From assembly GCF_001638985.1 (NCBI RefSeq), contig NW_017265187.1:434001-498000 (forward strand): a stretch of DNA of 64,000 nucleotides. Direction: 5' to 3'. Numbering within the stretch: the stretch's first letter is position 1; each line of letters begins with the position of its first letter. Below are positions 39,035 through 52,348 of the stretch, in pieces. The notes under the pieces are model-generated. The model ran no database searches and was not told the origin of the DNA. It saw nothing but the letters and a program-made list of their open reading frames with translations. A program made the translations under genes and the position numbers. This DNA comes from Phycomyces blakesleeanus NRRL 1555(-) (taxonomy: Eukaryota > Mucoromycota > Mucoromycetes > Mucorales > Phycomycetaceae).

Positions 39035-41189
39035 TATATTATCTAAGGTAAGCTTCTCTTTATTCTTCATTCTATCTTTTTAAGGGGGCTGTAAGATAGA
39101 TACTTGAGGATAATGATGAGGGGAATGTGATTTTTACATTTTCTAATAATCTTTTCCTTTGCATTGAGTTTAGTATTATAAATTACAAAGGGTAGCCTAC
39201 TAATTTAGATTTGTTCCTTTGCTAACTATCCACGATCTTGTATTGGATTTTAACAAATCAATCAAGGGAAATAATTTGGAAGAAAAAGAACAGAGTAGAA
39301 CAGTTTGGGAAATCAAGCAAATATAGAAGTATCCATAGTGATATTATATATATATATATTTCTCAAATAGCCATTTAATTGATATAGTTTTTAAGCTATT
39401 AAAATAAGCTACACACACACACACATATATATATATATACATATTTAAATTTATATTTGTATTTGTATTCTATACATAGCTACAATGACAGCTCCATATT
39501 CGCACAATTCACTAAAAACCCATTCACCCTGATTCTGACTCTGGCTCTTGCGCATACGTTTTGGACGATCATCCACATTTATTCTCCTTCACCCGGGGCA
39601 CGGCTCTTTGGATCACTCTCCCAATCTTAATATATACAAACACATATAATAGTATGATAAAACGGTCCCTTTATTTATTCTTGTAATTCGAAGGTGAAGA
39701 TTGACCAGGGCTGTTTTCGTGTTGTTTTTTCTTTTTTATTCCTTTAGATATTATGTATTGTCCAAACCCATGGAGTGTTTTTTTTTGGAATTTCATTTTA
39801 AAAATATTAATATCTTGATGCTAATCTTTTGGCTTATTTCTTTTATTTAAATAATCTATAGGCTAGCAAATAGAAATAGGAAGGCAAAGTAAGAAGAAGT
39901 ATATAGGTATTTAGATAACAGTTCATCGATCAACCATTCAAGGTTTGTTAAATACGCGGCGGAGTAAGCGTCTTTTAATATATGATATGATATGATATAT
40001 ATATATACATTATCTAAGCAGCAGTAGTTGTCTCCGTGTTTAATCTCCTGGGTGAAATTATTGAGTGGGAATATTTTGAATACCCAAATTATATATATAT
40101 GTAAAGGTTAACCTTGTATCAACTCTTACATTATTTCAATGTGTATCTTTTACATTTCTTGGAACAATTCTACCTTAAATGGAAAATAAAAGGGGGAAGG
40201 GAAACTTATGACAAACAAAAAACCAACAAATTAATAGAAACGTGTGTCTACTCAATTATAGTCTTATCATTGTACATTAATGTAAATGAAGTCGTATACT
40301 GATTGAAGAATATGTAAAGGAAAAAAAATATATATAGACCATTTTCTTATTTTGGTCTAACATTTAATGTATTTCACAGTGCTCTATCGCACCATATAGT
40401 ATCGTATCGTATTGCCTTTGACTTGCAATTGCAATTGCTTATTAAAAGTGCGTCGTTTATATTATACTTAAATTATATATATACATATGTTCATAGCTTT
40501 TATTGTGTTCGCAAGCTGTATCCAAGAAGCAAAGTAAAATAATATAAAGAAATAATTGGGTATAGGGTAATGTTATTTATATATAAAAAGGTTAACAAAG
40601 TGAGAAAAGAAAACAAAAGGATAGGTAGCTAAATACACTAGAGCCTTTTGAGTATACGCATAGCATAATTATTCAAGACGTTCATGAAGAGTTAAAAGCA
40701 ATTTTTTTTTGGTTATTGAAAAAAAAAAGATGAAAAGAATATATATAAAGAAGGCATACACAAGAAACATATTTAAAGTTAAATGAAGAAGAGGAAGAGG
40801 AGCAAAAAGATAAAAGGAATATAATAAATGTCTTTAAGGCAGCTATAAATGAACTTTTCCGTTCTCGCTCTCTTTACATATATATATGTGTGTGTATGTG
40901 TGTATAGTTTCTATAGATAAAACAAGATATAAAGAAAAGACAGTAAAGAAAACCATTGACAAAGTACTGCAAATTTAAAGTAAAAAAGTTAAAAGTAAGG
41001 ATATATATATAAACAGTCAATAATAATAATAATAATAATAGTAGTAGTAGTGATAGTGAGGGTAAAGGAATAAAAAGCAAAAAGAGAGAAAAAGAAAGAA
41101 TGAAAGAAAGTTTCTTTTAAAAAAAAAGGAGTGTGGTGTAATGTATAGCATTATATTGTAGGAAAGGAGTGTCGTGCCAAGAGGTGTTT
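39035..41189. other. 2.1-kb spacer with one GC-richer patch
   Basis: Mostly AT-rich. A GC-richer patch at about 39480-39630 is open in a plus-strand frame (39481-39630, ending in TAA) and over about 30 codons of a minus-strand frame, without any gene being recognisable. The remainder is the 3' flank of the zinc-finger gene. Confidence 0.4.
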
Positions 41190-42494
41190 TCAATGCTTGC
41201 GATGCTGTCTTCTTCCTACCACATGTCTTAGTGATGCCTGGACAACAGCACTCTTTCCACAAGCCTCTTCTCGGCTAAAGTGTCGACTCAGCGCATCAGT
41301 GCGGGCAAACGCTTTTTTGCAGCACAAACACATATAAGGTTTGTCACCCGTATGGATCCGCATGTGGCGACCAAGATCATGCTTGCGAGCAAAAGACTTT
41401 TCGCAAACGGTGCACCCATGGGGCTTATGTTCATTTTTTTGAGAGGGGTTGCTAGTCAAGGCCTCATTGATAAATGATGAGTGATCCTCGGATTGGGCGT
41501 GCTGGCGCGGAGATTGCATCAGATGCGAAACCCTATCGATAATTTCATGATATGGACCACTAGACTGACCCTGGGATGGGACTGTCAGTCCTGAATATTC
41601 ATATCTTTCTATAGACCCTTGGGGTCCAAACAAGCTTTCGGTGTGCAAAAGAGAGCTAGAGACAGATTCAGGAGAGGTGGTAGCCGAGTTGGTCAGGATA
41701 CTCTCGCTGTACTGGAGCGAATTAGAGGCTGATCCGGTAGAGATGATGACTGAACTTGACATGGCCCTATCGGTGACAGGTTCAAAAGTACTGGCCCTGG
41801 CACTGGAAAAATTGTGGTGTGGTGGCTGGTAGAATCCAGTTGTTACAAAGGCGATGTTTTCATCCAAAATGTGTTCAAATGGATAAGGCGGGTGGTTTTC
41901 AAACGACTGCTTTTGAGTTGGTCCCATTGAATAGTTGGCTACATCATACTCTCCTATTTGGGTTTGGAGGCTGTCAGTTGAATAAGGTGACTCTATGTTT
42001 GCGGAATATGTTCCGAAAGGTATGTCTATGTCAATTCCCAACGGTGGACTGCTGCTACTCCGTGTGTCATACAAGGTGCGTTCAGTGGACAAAGGTGAGA
42101 TGAGTTCATCGGTAAATAAGGAGAGGCCATCGTGATCTTGATCTTGATCTTGATTACGGTCTTGACACCTTTTTTGACATTCTGACCAGAGGTACACAGC
42201 ATCAGTTGCTTCCAGGGACTTTGCAGGGACGTAAGAGAGCGGTTCTTGGAGAGGGTAGTAGACCGAATTGAGTAACATATTTAGGTTTCTAGGTCTTTGG
42301 ACAGGAGACATAGACATATCTACGCGAGCTGTTTCCACTTGATGGTAAGCCGGGATCTCTTGGATAATGTCAAGAGTGGGTTCAAGGTAGTATCTCTGCG
42401 GTAGATTGGGGTGAACAGTTGCATTTGACCCTCTCGATTGGACATTCTCCGGGTTAATGATACAGTTAAGGCATGAAAAGTCTTGGTGGCACAT
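41190..42494 (-). CDS. C2H2 zinc-finger transcription factor
   Basis: Single-exon 434-residue protein. Two zinc fingers sit at the C-terminus: CTVCEKSFARKHDLGRHMRIH (361-381, C2H2) joined by TGDKPYM to CLCCKKAFARTDALSRHFSREEAC (389-412), in which the last ligand seems to be Cys after a long loop. Finger helices resemble those of fungal Crz1/Msn2-like factors (ARKHDLGRH), but the first 350 residues share no motif I can name; they are Ser/Thr/Gln/Pro-rich with a QDQDQDHD stretch, as in activation domains. No PxIxIT calcineurin site was identified, so calling it Crz1 would be overreach. Expected to act in the nucleus. Isolated from other genes by long spacers. Confidence 0.8.
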   Translation of the reverse strand: MCHQDFSCLNCIINPENVQSRGSNATVHPNLPQRYYLEPTLDIIQEIPAYHQVETARVDMSMSPVQRPRNLNMLLNSVYYPLQEPLSYVPAKSLEATDAVYLWSECQKRCQDRNQDQDQDHDGLSLFTDELISPLSTERTLYDTRSSSSPPLGIDIDIPFGTYSANIESPYSTDSLQTQIGEYDVANYSMGPTQKQSFENHPPYPFEHILDENIAFVTTGFYQPPHHNFSSARASTFEPVTDRAMSSSVIISTGSASNSLQYSESILTNSATTSPESVSSSLLHTESLFGPQGSIERYEYSGLTVPSQGQSSGPYHEIIDRVSHLMQSPRQHAQSEDHSSFINEALTSNPSQKNEHKPHGCTVCEKSFARKHDLGRHMRIHTGDKPYMCLCCKKAFARTDALSRHFSREEACGKSAVVQASLRHVVGRRQHRKH

Positions 42495-42733
42495 TGGTTT
42501 TCGAAAAAGTATTAAGAATTGTAAAGGTTACAAAAGTAGTTTAAAGTGGGAGTGTGTGTAATTAATAAAGAAATAAAAAAGATTGTTTATATAATATGAC
42601 AAGAGAAAATAAAGAAGTGTCTAATTTGAAGCTAATATAGAAGTAAGGAAGTACAAGCTGATTAATGTAGAGTGAGTAGCTTGAAAGAAGAAGAAAAAAT
42701 ACAACAACAACAGCAACGACGACGTGTCATAGA

Positions 42734-42744
42734 GGTATTTATAG
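42734..42744 (-). promoter_or_regulatory. TATA-like element of the zinc-finger gene
   Basis: Minus strand reads GCTATAAATAC, about 240 bp upstream of the ATG at 42494. A strong TATA match in an AT-rich setting; functional status unknown. Confidence 0.35.
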
Positions 42745-44690
42745 CAAACTGTCTCTTTACCCTCCATTGAGATACTATCATATTTAGGAGTTTTACTATT
42801 AAGTATTATTATGAGTATTATGAATATTATTTTGTTTTGTTTAATACAACCATACGCATATACATATATATCACTTTAATCTAAAATAGAAATGAAGATA
42901 ATATACATATTTAGTATATAATACATAAATGAAATCTATAAGGAGTCCATTTATATCTATATTTTTATAATAAAAGGTATTATTCAACCATTCAACCATT
43001 CATTCATTCATTTATATATATATATATATATATACTCAATTGAATTTAATTCAATTATATTCTATTATAGTATACTTAATAAAATATTCTTTATTAAAGC
43101 CTTCTTTACTTCTTTAGAGTGCGTTCTGAAATGAAGCAGATCTTTCGATTGTCTGTCTAATTAATTTATTTTAACTCTTGAGATTTTCGGAATATCGACT
43201 TAATTAATTACACTCCATCTTTCATTGGTTTTCAGACCATAATAATAAATAGATAACTGACAATAGATCAATCTAAAGATGCTTAGTGTCTAAAGTACAT
43301 GAAGCGAAAATAATATCTATTTTAGAAATACAAAGAGAAACAACTGATTGGTAAAGATCTCCGTGAAATTTTATGTTTTCAATACAATAAGATCGTAAAG
43401 GGTTTGGGTATAGTTAAGTTAGCTTACCAGCATTAAAGAGAAATAGCAATATCTGTGCTTTTGTGTGTGTTTGTAGTATTTTAATAAAAATATTTTCTCA
43501 TTGAAAAAAAAATGAAGATATTAGACAAATTGAATTTGATGCAGCTTTCCATACACAAAACCGCTAATACCGTAATGTCCTTACCCCTCATACTCCTCAA
43601 GAGACAGAGATTGTTTTCTTTTTCTCTTTTCCCTTTATTAAAGAGTTAATCTCTGTGGTGTAGATAACAAGCTATTCTTCTTTTATTTTAACAAGCCACA
43701 TAGTAATATCTTTATATATATAATGGGCATGTATATCTACAGATAATGAAGTTATGTAAAAAAAAGAATGTCTATAGTCATATCGTTATTAAGCCGGCAA
43801 TATTACCTGGCCCAGTGTGTATAAAGTGTGCTTGGAATATTTGCAGATAAGTGGGTATATAAACTTGTGCTGCAATAGTTTTGCCATACTTATTCGATTG
43901 TCTTTATTGATTTGAAGAAAACTAGAAAAAAAACCATAAAATAAGGTGATGTTGGATAAAGGTAAGAAAGATGGAAAAGAGCAAGTTAAATGTATAAAAG
44001 AAAATAAAAATTGCCTGTTTTCTTTTTATAACAAAATGGGAAACTTATTTTCTCCATATAAGAAAAAAAAACAAAAAGATAGGAATTATAGGGGAAATTT
44101 AAAGACAATGCAAAATCAGCCTATGTTTAGAATCTACTTCTCTATCTATGCTAATCTATATATACTTTTAAATGTTGAATATTCAATATTCTGTAAAAAA
44201 TCTCACATTGTCTGTGGGTTGAATTATAAAAAAAAATGACATAAAATAAAAAGATAAAACAAAGGAAACTAAGAAAATAAAGCTATTTTAAAAAATGAGG
44301 GATATACAAAATCGCATTTGGGGAAAAGGGTTAATTTTTTTGATAGGCAAATACCGAATATTTTTTCCCCCACTTACGGTTGCTATCTAGAGGGTAACAA
44401 TAACCATAATCATAACCATAATCATAATCATAACCAGGCATTGTGAATAAGTTGTTTTCTATTTTACTTCTTGAACTTACTTTAGGCGGTTGCTTGTGAA
44501 ATTTTAATGAAAATATCAAACACGGTCTATATTCCTAGACCCAAGCTTTTCTAGTGCTATTTAAATATGTTAGATATTGAAAGTAAAAAAGAGTAGGAAT
44601 TGCTCATTTTTTAAGAGGCAAAATAAACGGTTAAGTTTATTGCCTTTTTATTCTTGCTATTTTTTTTGTAAAAATAAAGGGAAGAAAAAA

Positions 44691-44736
44691 TCTTCTCTTT
44701 CTTCTCTTTCTTCTCTTTCTTCTCTTTCTTCTATAT
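44691..44736. repeat. TTCTCTTTC tandem minisatellite
   Basis: About five units of a pyrimidine-only 9-bp repeat. Confidence 0.85.
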
Positions 44737-44805
44737 TCTTCTTTACCTTTTCTCAGCAAACCAAAAAAAATAGGGATCAAAATACAAGGCTTCTCACTCA
44801 CTCAC

Positions 44806-44853
44806 CTACTTACCTACCTACTTAACTACCTACCTACCTACCTACCTACCTAT
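44806..44853. repeat. (CCTA)n microsatellite
   Basis: Imperfect then perfect CCTA/CTAC tandem units. Confidence 0.85.
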
Positions 44854-46301
44854 CTACTTGATTTCTTATTATATATCATTATATTTCTATCAAATACTAC
44901 AATTCTTATTAAATTGATCAATGTCTATATGTATGGGTATGGGAAAGTAAGTATCATATACTGTATTCAAGAATAATATTAATGTATAAAAGTTATGTAC
45001 TTCAAGGAATTCAAGACGTAAATATCAACTATATACAATTAAAGAAAATGTAAATGCTGGTCATTAACTTATTTTCTTGGCGATCACCAAAGAGAAAAAG
45101 CTTATTTTCAAAGCGAGAAAAACAATTGTCTCCTATTAATCATATCGATCCTATCCGTGGTTCTAAATTGAGTACAAACTATAATAAGGGTAATAATGTG
45201 AGTAACAGCTTAAATATATAATATCTAACACACATTTATATTATATCAAGTTAACTTTTATCAAATATTTTGGTTCTTTTAACAAGTAGTAATATCTGAA
45301 GTAGTAATTTATAGAGAGGTTGATGCATAGTATTGAGACCTATTAACCTTAGAATGAGGATCTCTTTGTTACTTCAATTCTGACCAGCAAATAAGTTCAT
45401 TCTTGTAGTTTATAATTATTGAAATCCATTGTCGTTTAACCCCAGTCTATGAGCCTAGATTAACCTTATATAACACAAGCGTGTGTCCCCTTTCCAGATT
45501 ATATCTGTATGGAGCTCCTAAAAGCACATCATATTTTGTCATGTTAAATAAAAAGCCTTTTAGACTTTTCATCATCCCTCATTTTCCGTTTATTCTAGCT
45601 CTGTTTTTTTTCGATTTGCATATTATATATTTATATAGTTAGCTTACGATATCTGTGAATCGATATGCCAGCCACCCTAAAATACACAAACTAAATTTAA
45701 CCTTTTTTGAACCAAGTAGAACGTGTAAATTTATGAAAAAGCAATCATCAGGTGCAGTAACATATCCCACACAAATATATAGTATTAAATATCTACAGAA
45801 AGAAATAAAGAAAGAGAGATCATTCTCAAGACTATTATCTATATAGGGCATTAGGGCATAAACATGACACATGGATAGTGCCCGTACAAATGATTCTTAC
45901 CGCAACAGATCTAGAAAATATCGGATCTCGATATTTACACAGAGATAAATTTATATTTATATATATGCTATTTTGTTGAAACAGAGCGATGTTCTTTTTA
46001 AATTATGTACATTATCGCGAACTACTTATGAAAACAAAAGAAGTAAGGTATAAACACCTTAAGTATATATCTCTATATACATAGGCTATTGAGTTTATTT
46101 CAAAGAAATGCGTAAGGTAATTTATTATTACTACCATTAATATAATTGACTATCAAATCTTGATTTTGACACACAACCAATCCCTGTGCGATAGAATAAA
46201 CATGTAAACCCTTATTTCGTATTAATATTGTTACTATTTTTAAGAGAAAGAGATTTTTTGGGGTAACAACGGAATATATATATAAATCTAACTGAGGAAC
46301 T

Positions 46302-46352
46302 TATTGACTGACTGACTGACTGGCTAACTGGCTGACTGGCTGACGGACGGAC
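46302..46352. repeat. GACT/GGCT/GGAC degenerate microsatellite
   Basis: Four-base units drifting from GACT through GGCT to GGAC. Confidence 0.8.
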
Positions 46353-48910
46353 GGGTTGACATTAAACGTGCTATGATTGAGCAATAGTTTATCGACAGCT
46401 ATTGATAATCTTTCTTGGGTCTTCCAAAATGCTCTACTGATACTTGCTTTTATTTACTAAACTACGGTAATTTAATATATGACCAAGGAGTACAATAGCG
46501 AAAATGACGACAGACATGATAATAATTATATTATTTTGTCATTATACTCGGGAGAAAGAGAGTGAGTTAATAAGAGAAAGTAAGAAAGTAAGAAAGTAAG
46601 AAACAAAAGAGAAACATACGCCAATATAACCATTAAATTTACAAATATTCAAGTCAGCATCAAGAATCTCTTCAATTACAATCCACATTTGAATTACTTG
46701 ACTTGATTGTATGCTTCATATAAAAACAAGTAGTCTAATAATCCAACTCTTGCCTTCATTAGCCTGCTAGAGCTATAGAGATATACATAGTCTATACTAT
46801 TACCTACTTTAGATAAAAAGTTACTTGGTAATAAGGTTTTTCTCCTGAGCATACGATTTTTCCAAGTATTTAAGAAAAAATACTCTTGATGACTTTCAAA
46901 CAACCTCCTATAATGAATATATAAAAATAAATAAGCTTTTTAATTCTCGAATTAGACTTTTTTTTTCCTTTATAATTTTTAGTTTGGTTTTAATTTTGTT
47001 TAAGAGAAGAAGAAGAAGCTGCTATAAAAGGCACAAAGGCTTATTCTTCCTATATATAATATTTTACTAAAAATAGAAAAATCAGAATTTTGAAAATCCT
47101 TATTATCCATAATGCGTATTTTTTTTACTGCGTAAATGAAAATCAACAATTTAAATATGCATATATAATACCACATGGACGAAAATTTAGGATGAAGGTA
47201 TTCCATAGAAGTCTAAAATAAAAGCTTCTTATTCTCTTCTTCTTCTTCTTTACCTATAGTATTGTATTATTTGAATAAAATGGCACAATTTTATACTTTT
47301 TATATAGTTTAATTCATATTGCTATTATTATTATTCTTAAAATAAGTACAGGTCAACGGAATTTAACCCGATTTTTGCCTGAACAACGATATCGTACACC
47401 AGTCTGATTAGGAGAGTACCATCTTGCTTTTGGGTTTTGTTTATATTTCTAATTCAGATGGTTTATATACCCAATATTTTAATAGCTTAGCTCAATTCTA
47501 ATGCACTAGCTTTCGATATACACAAATAAGATCTAAATAAAGATGAGGGAGTTCTTTGTCTGTTTATATTTTGTGCAAGTGTTTTAGCAAGGTATCTCGA
47601 AATTGAACTTGTTTGCATGTGATGGTTTATAAAATCCTTTTGTTTGGGTTATCACTTGTAATGAAAAGCAAAAGCATAAAAGTGACAAATATTAACCCAT
47701 CTCATTAGCTACCAAACCGAAGAAGTAGATGTATTGTTCTGACATTTTGACCGTTCATTATCGTCACCTTTCCTTTGTATTAAAGCAGAAAGAGTAATAT
47801 ATAGATATATTAGAAAGGGTAAGTTTGATATTATGTAGCCTGGATTTGTATCAAAAGTTTTGTAATAAAAGTACAAATAAGGATCACTTTGCATATTCCG
47901 TAAATTATCTTCATATATATATATTTTCTTCTTCTTATTTTACTCTAGGTAAGATTCGTAAAGCCTTTTTCTTAATACTGCAGACTTTTCTTCTTCTTAT
48001 TGTTACCAGCCTATCGTTTGTTGCTACTTTCCCATTTGTGTAAAAATTATCCCTAGCTTTGTACTTATTGGTTATGGTACATAATTTAAGGGAAAATCTC
48101 CTTTATAATAATAATTCTCTATCTATCTATCACTGCGTCTTATAGATACACTTTTTTTTGGCTCTTAAGATATAATTCATATATGTCTATTTAGAGACAA
48201 TCTTTCAGTATCAAAAGAGTAGATAACTAAAGAAAAAATCTCTCCTCGCCCCCCCTCCATTAAATCCAGATATTAGTCCTTTTTGTCTTGGACATATGAG
48301 GGGGAACTCTCTAAACCAGAATTTTCGATTCTTGTTTCTTCCTTTGTTTTAGTGAATAGAATACAAGGCACACAGATATATATGCTAAAATAAACATACA
48401 GAAATCCGCTAAAGTCATAGAATATTTGAAATAAGAATTTGATCTTTGTAACCCTAATTCTTTTTTCAATTTCATTTTTCTTTGCTTTATATTCTATCGA
48501 TTGAAATGATGATATTTGATTCGGAAACCTTTATTTTACTTTTGTTCAAAAAATAGAGGGGAATTTAATATGGAACCATCCTTTCGGAACCACTATATTC
48601 TTTTATGCTGGATTTTATGGAGAATTAATGCTCATTTTTTTCATTTCTTTATTTATTTTGATAGTAAGTCCTATAAAATGATTGTAACTTTAGACTAACG
48701 TTGTTTCTCAAAAATATCACATCTACAATATATATTACATACATAAAGCGTTTATTTATTTCTTGTTCGCACACAATTCATTTAGAATAGCTTTTATTCA
48801 AAGTGCAAAATACAAGAACCAACACTTTTCTTTTATGTATATACTATGTATATGCATGTGTATATGGGCTCCATATCTTTCTTCAAACTGTTTTGTATAC
48901 TCTAAGAGAG

Positions 48911-49403
48911 GCGTTTAAACAGCTTTGCATGCTTCTGTTGGATGTAGCGGTAGTTTAATTCGAAAAATGATTGGCTTTGACGAATTTTCAAAAAAAAAGA
49001 AAACTGAGCATCCAAGCACCTAAAAAAATAGTTTGAGACTCTAGATGTAATGACTTTGCAATCAATTGTACATAAAGTACAGCACTTTATACAATTGGTG
49101 ACAAATTTTATAGGAAAGCAAAGTCAAAAGTAAAACATAATCAATCTATATAAAAGTAGTTATCTTGACAACAAATTATAAAAGCCTAACTTACTTGAGG
49201 GAAAATTAGGCAGGGGCACTATATTTATAGGTACTCTAGTCAAGCATATTGTACATATGAATTTTGATGTATATGAGAGAAAACATATCAACCAAGAGAT
49301 ATTAATGGTACTCGATAGTTTTTTTTCGACATTCGTTATTATTGAACGGTGGTTAAATTACTGCTACATCCAGCAGTCAAGCATTAAAAGCTGTTGAAAC
49401 CCC
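48911..49403. repeat. Degenerate foldback (MITE-like) inverted repeat
   Basis: The segment 48911-48962 (core TTGGATGTAGCGGTAGTTTA) matches the reverse complement of 49349-49403 (core CTGGATGTAGCAGTAATTTA) over about 50 bp with roughly eight mismatches and a 2-bp gap. A second, smaller palindrome (CAATTGTA...TACAATTG) lies between them at 49063-49097. No gene is inside. This looks like a decayed non-autonomous element. Confidence 0.5.
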
Positions 49404-49587
49404 ATGGTGTGTTGTATTGAGCAAATGGTTTTCTATAGAACGTATAATGTAATATCCCCAAATACCTCCTCTCCGGATTCAAAATTAAATGTACATTTCA
49501 ATTCAATTGCAACAGCCATAAAATAGCTATCCATTTATTTATTCATTTTAAAACAAAATAAAACAAAATAAAAAGCGTACGAATCAA

Positions 49588-52348
49588 TTAGGCAGAAGCT
49601 TTGTCAAGTTCATCAATTGCTGGCTTTCCTTGGACCCACGTCTTTGAACACTTAGCCATTGTACTTGATGCTCGAGAGATTGGATCCGTCTGGTAGAAAT
49701 TCTTAATCACAGATGACAGAACCTCACCGGAGCTGCGAGTATTTGTCTTCTGAAGAGTTGACAGGCCAAGTGGAGCAAAAGAAGACTTCTCTACTGTGTC
49801 ACAACGTACCAACAAGGGACTGATTTCTGACAAACGAGAGCGAACAGAAGACAAGTCATCGTATGGAAGAGTGTGTCCTGCAACTTCTGAAAGAGCACGA
49901 ATGATCTTCCAATCTTCACGGGAAGCCCCAGGAGGTTCAATTGCAGCTCGAGTTATTTGCGTGCGACCATCAGCATTAACGTATCTTGTATACAGCAAAA
50001 GTTTTAATTACTTGCTTTCGATATCTATGCCCACATCCATACTCACGTGGAATTCTTTTCTGTGAATGCGGAACCAGGTAAAACAACATCGGCATACTGT
50101 GCACCAACATCACCATGATGTCCTTGGTATACTACGAATGCATCCTTAGGAATATCCTTGGGAGATATTTCATCTGCATTTAAGAGATAAAGAAACTTTA
50201 CTGGTGTTTCACTAGCATCTGGATGGGGGACAAAGCCAACTTCGTAAGCTCCGACTCGGCTTGCACACTAAACAATTTAATGGGAATGTATGGGTGAAAG
50301 GGAGTAGGCGCAAAAATATATATATATATTTAATATCTGCGCAAATAACTTGTCATACAGAGCAAACTTACATGCTGAAGTACATTGAATCCATTCCAAC
50401 CATCTTGAAAGATGGTATCCTTAAGCTTGTTGGCCAATTCAGCTACTTTGGAAAGTACATATTCGCTGTCCTTGGATTTTTCGATTACACCAGATCCAAC
50501 CAGAATCAACGGCTTTTTGGCTTCAACAAGACGTTTGGCAAATGGGTGAGATCCATCCAAAAGCGAATCGATAGCCTTGCCGTTCTCGCCAAGATGTACA
50601 TAGTCATATGTCAAATCTACCTTTTCTCCAATAAGACCAAAGTCTTGCTCGTTTTGTATATACGCTTTTCTAAAACGAGTGTTCAATATTGGTGCTTCAT
50701 GACGAGGATCAGATCCAATAATCAAAACAAGGTCTGCATCCTCAACTCCACTAATAGTTGAATTCAAAATGTAGTTTGACCTAAAGTCGGTATTCAATGA
50801 CAGTGGCTTTGACCCATTAGGAGCATCAACAGTCAAATTTTCGGATCCAAGGCGGTTGAAGAGATCCTTCAATGCAACCATGGACTCCACATCAGCAAGA
50901 TTACCAGCAATTGCCTTTGCGCTGTTTCCTTTGGCCTTTGTAAGTTCTTCGCTCACACGGGCAAGTGCATTTTCCCAGGTATATGGAACAAAGCGGTCAC
51001 CCTCACGCACAAGTGGAGTAATGAGACGCTGAACCTTTAGACCATCGTAGAAGAACCGGGTCTTATCAGAAATCCACTCTTCATTGATGCCATCGTTGAG
51101 GCGAGGGAGTATGCGCATCACTTCAGGCCCACGTGTATCAATACGAATATTGGAACCCTTTTGTGATGTATAAGTATGTGTTTGTGTAACATGAAAATAC
51201 TTATATATGTATTTATATATCACTTACAATTGCATCGGAAACATCAATAGTTTCATACTTCTTCAGTTCCCAAGGTCTAGAGGTCATTTGGTATGGCTTG
51301 GAAGTGAGTGCACCAACAGGGCATAGGTCGATAACATTTCCCGACATTTCAGAGCTTATTGTCATATCAATGTAGGTTCCGATCTGCATGTCATTGCCTC
51401 TACCTGTGGAACCAAGCTCAGGAGCCCCTGCAACCTCATTCGCAAAACGGATACAGCGTGTACACTGGATACAGCGTGTCATTTCAGTCTTAATCAATGG
51501 ACCAAAGTATTTATCCTCTACTGCGCGTTTTCCAGTGGGTTCATTAAACCGTCCACGGTCACTTCCGTACCGCATGCTTTGGTCTTGCAAATCACACTCG
51601 CCACCTTGGTCACACACAGGACAGTCCAAAGGATGGTTGTACAAAAGAAATTCCATAACACCTTCACGAGCCTTGTGAACAAGAGGAGTGTTGGTTTTTA
51701 CTTTCATGCCAGGCATAACGGGATATGCACAAGATGCAATTGGTTTGGGAGAGCGTTCGACTTCGACAAGACACATACGACAATTTCCAGCCACTAATAA
51801 ACGCTCTATTTTAAAGGTAACACACATAAAGAAAAAAAAACCAATTGACTTTCATATATTCACAAGAAAGAAACCAAAGAAAAAACGCTTTATGTGCTAG
51901 TTTGAACAACTTCATACCATGATAACAAAAACGAGGGATCTAAAAACGTCAATTATATTATAATTATTAAATATGTATTCCAAACAAAAAAAAACGAATT
52001 GAATGTACATGTACGCAAGAGATTACTTACATCGACACCAGCCTTCTCACAGGCCTGAATCAATGCAGATCCTTGTTCAATCATTACAGACTTTCCATCA
52101 ATAAATACTTCGACTTGTTCTTTTTTTGTCGTTGTTGTAGAGAAGGCGCGTACTACAAAAATAGCATTTAAATAAAAATGTTAATATATTAATAAAAAGG
52201 CGACATGAATGATTGCTATAAATTGAACATCAGTCATGAATGTACAACAATTTGTACATCGTTAAGAGAACCAAGCATGAATACCTCCAGTGTTAAAGAA
52301 GTTTGGTGGTCTACGAATAAAAATAGCCTTTTTTGCGACGCGTAGCAT
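49588..52348 (-). CDS. NDUFS1: Complex I 75-kDa subunit (NDUFS1 / NUO78)
   Basis: Seven exons: 52348-52285, 52152-52031, 51939-51918, 51805-51228, 51157-50372, 50267-50047, 49984-49588; 729 residues. A basic mitochondrial presequence ([15 protein letters not shown]) leads into a 2Fe-2S ferredoxin domain (C67, C78, C81, C95), the His-Cys3 cluster N5 ([14 protein letters not shown]), the 4Fe-4S cluster N4 (CIQCTRC plus later CPVGAL) and a molybdopterin-oxidoreductase-like domain. It carries electrons from NADH in the matrix arm of respiratory complex I. All cluster ligands that I could check are present. Exon 3 is only 22 nt and contains the first cluster cysteine. Confidence 0.96.

Larger units (their letters stand above)
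42495..49587. other. 7.1-kb region without recognisable gene
   Basis: Very AT-rich, with scattered frames under 100 codons on both strands (for example 43946-44239, 46694-46903) that show no domain, splice continuity or codon bias. It holds tandem TTCTCTTTC units (44691-44736), CCTA units (44806-44853), a GACT/GGCT run (46302-46350) and a foldback structure (48911-49403), listed separately. Confidence 0.45.

Noticed and set aside
44396..44440. YDYGYDYGY-like small protein on the minus strand
   Set aside because: Product of a CATAAC/CATAAT simple repeat; a similar repeat occurs in intron 1 of the ABC gene (35820-35850).
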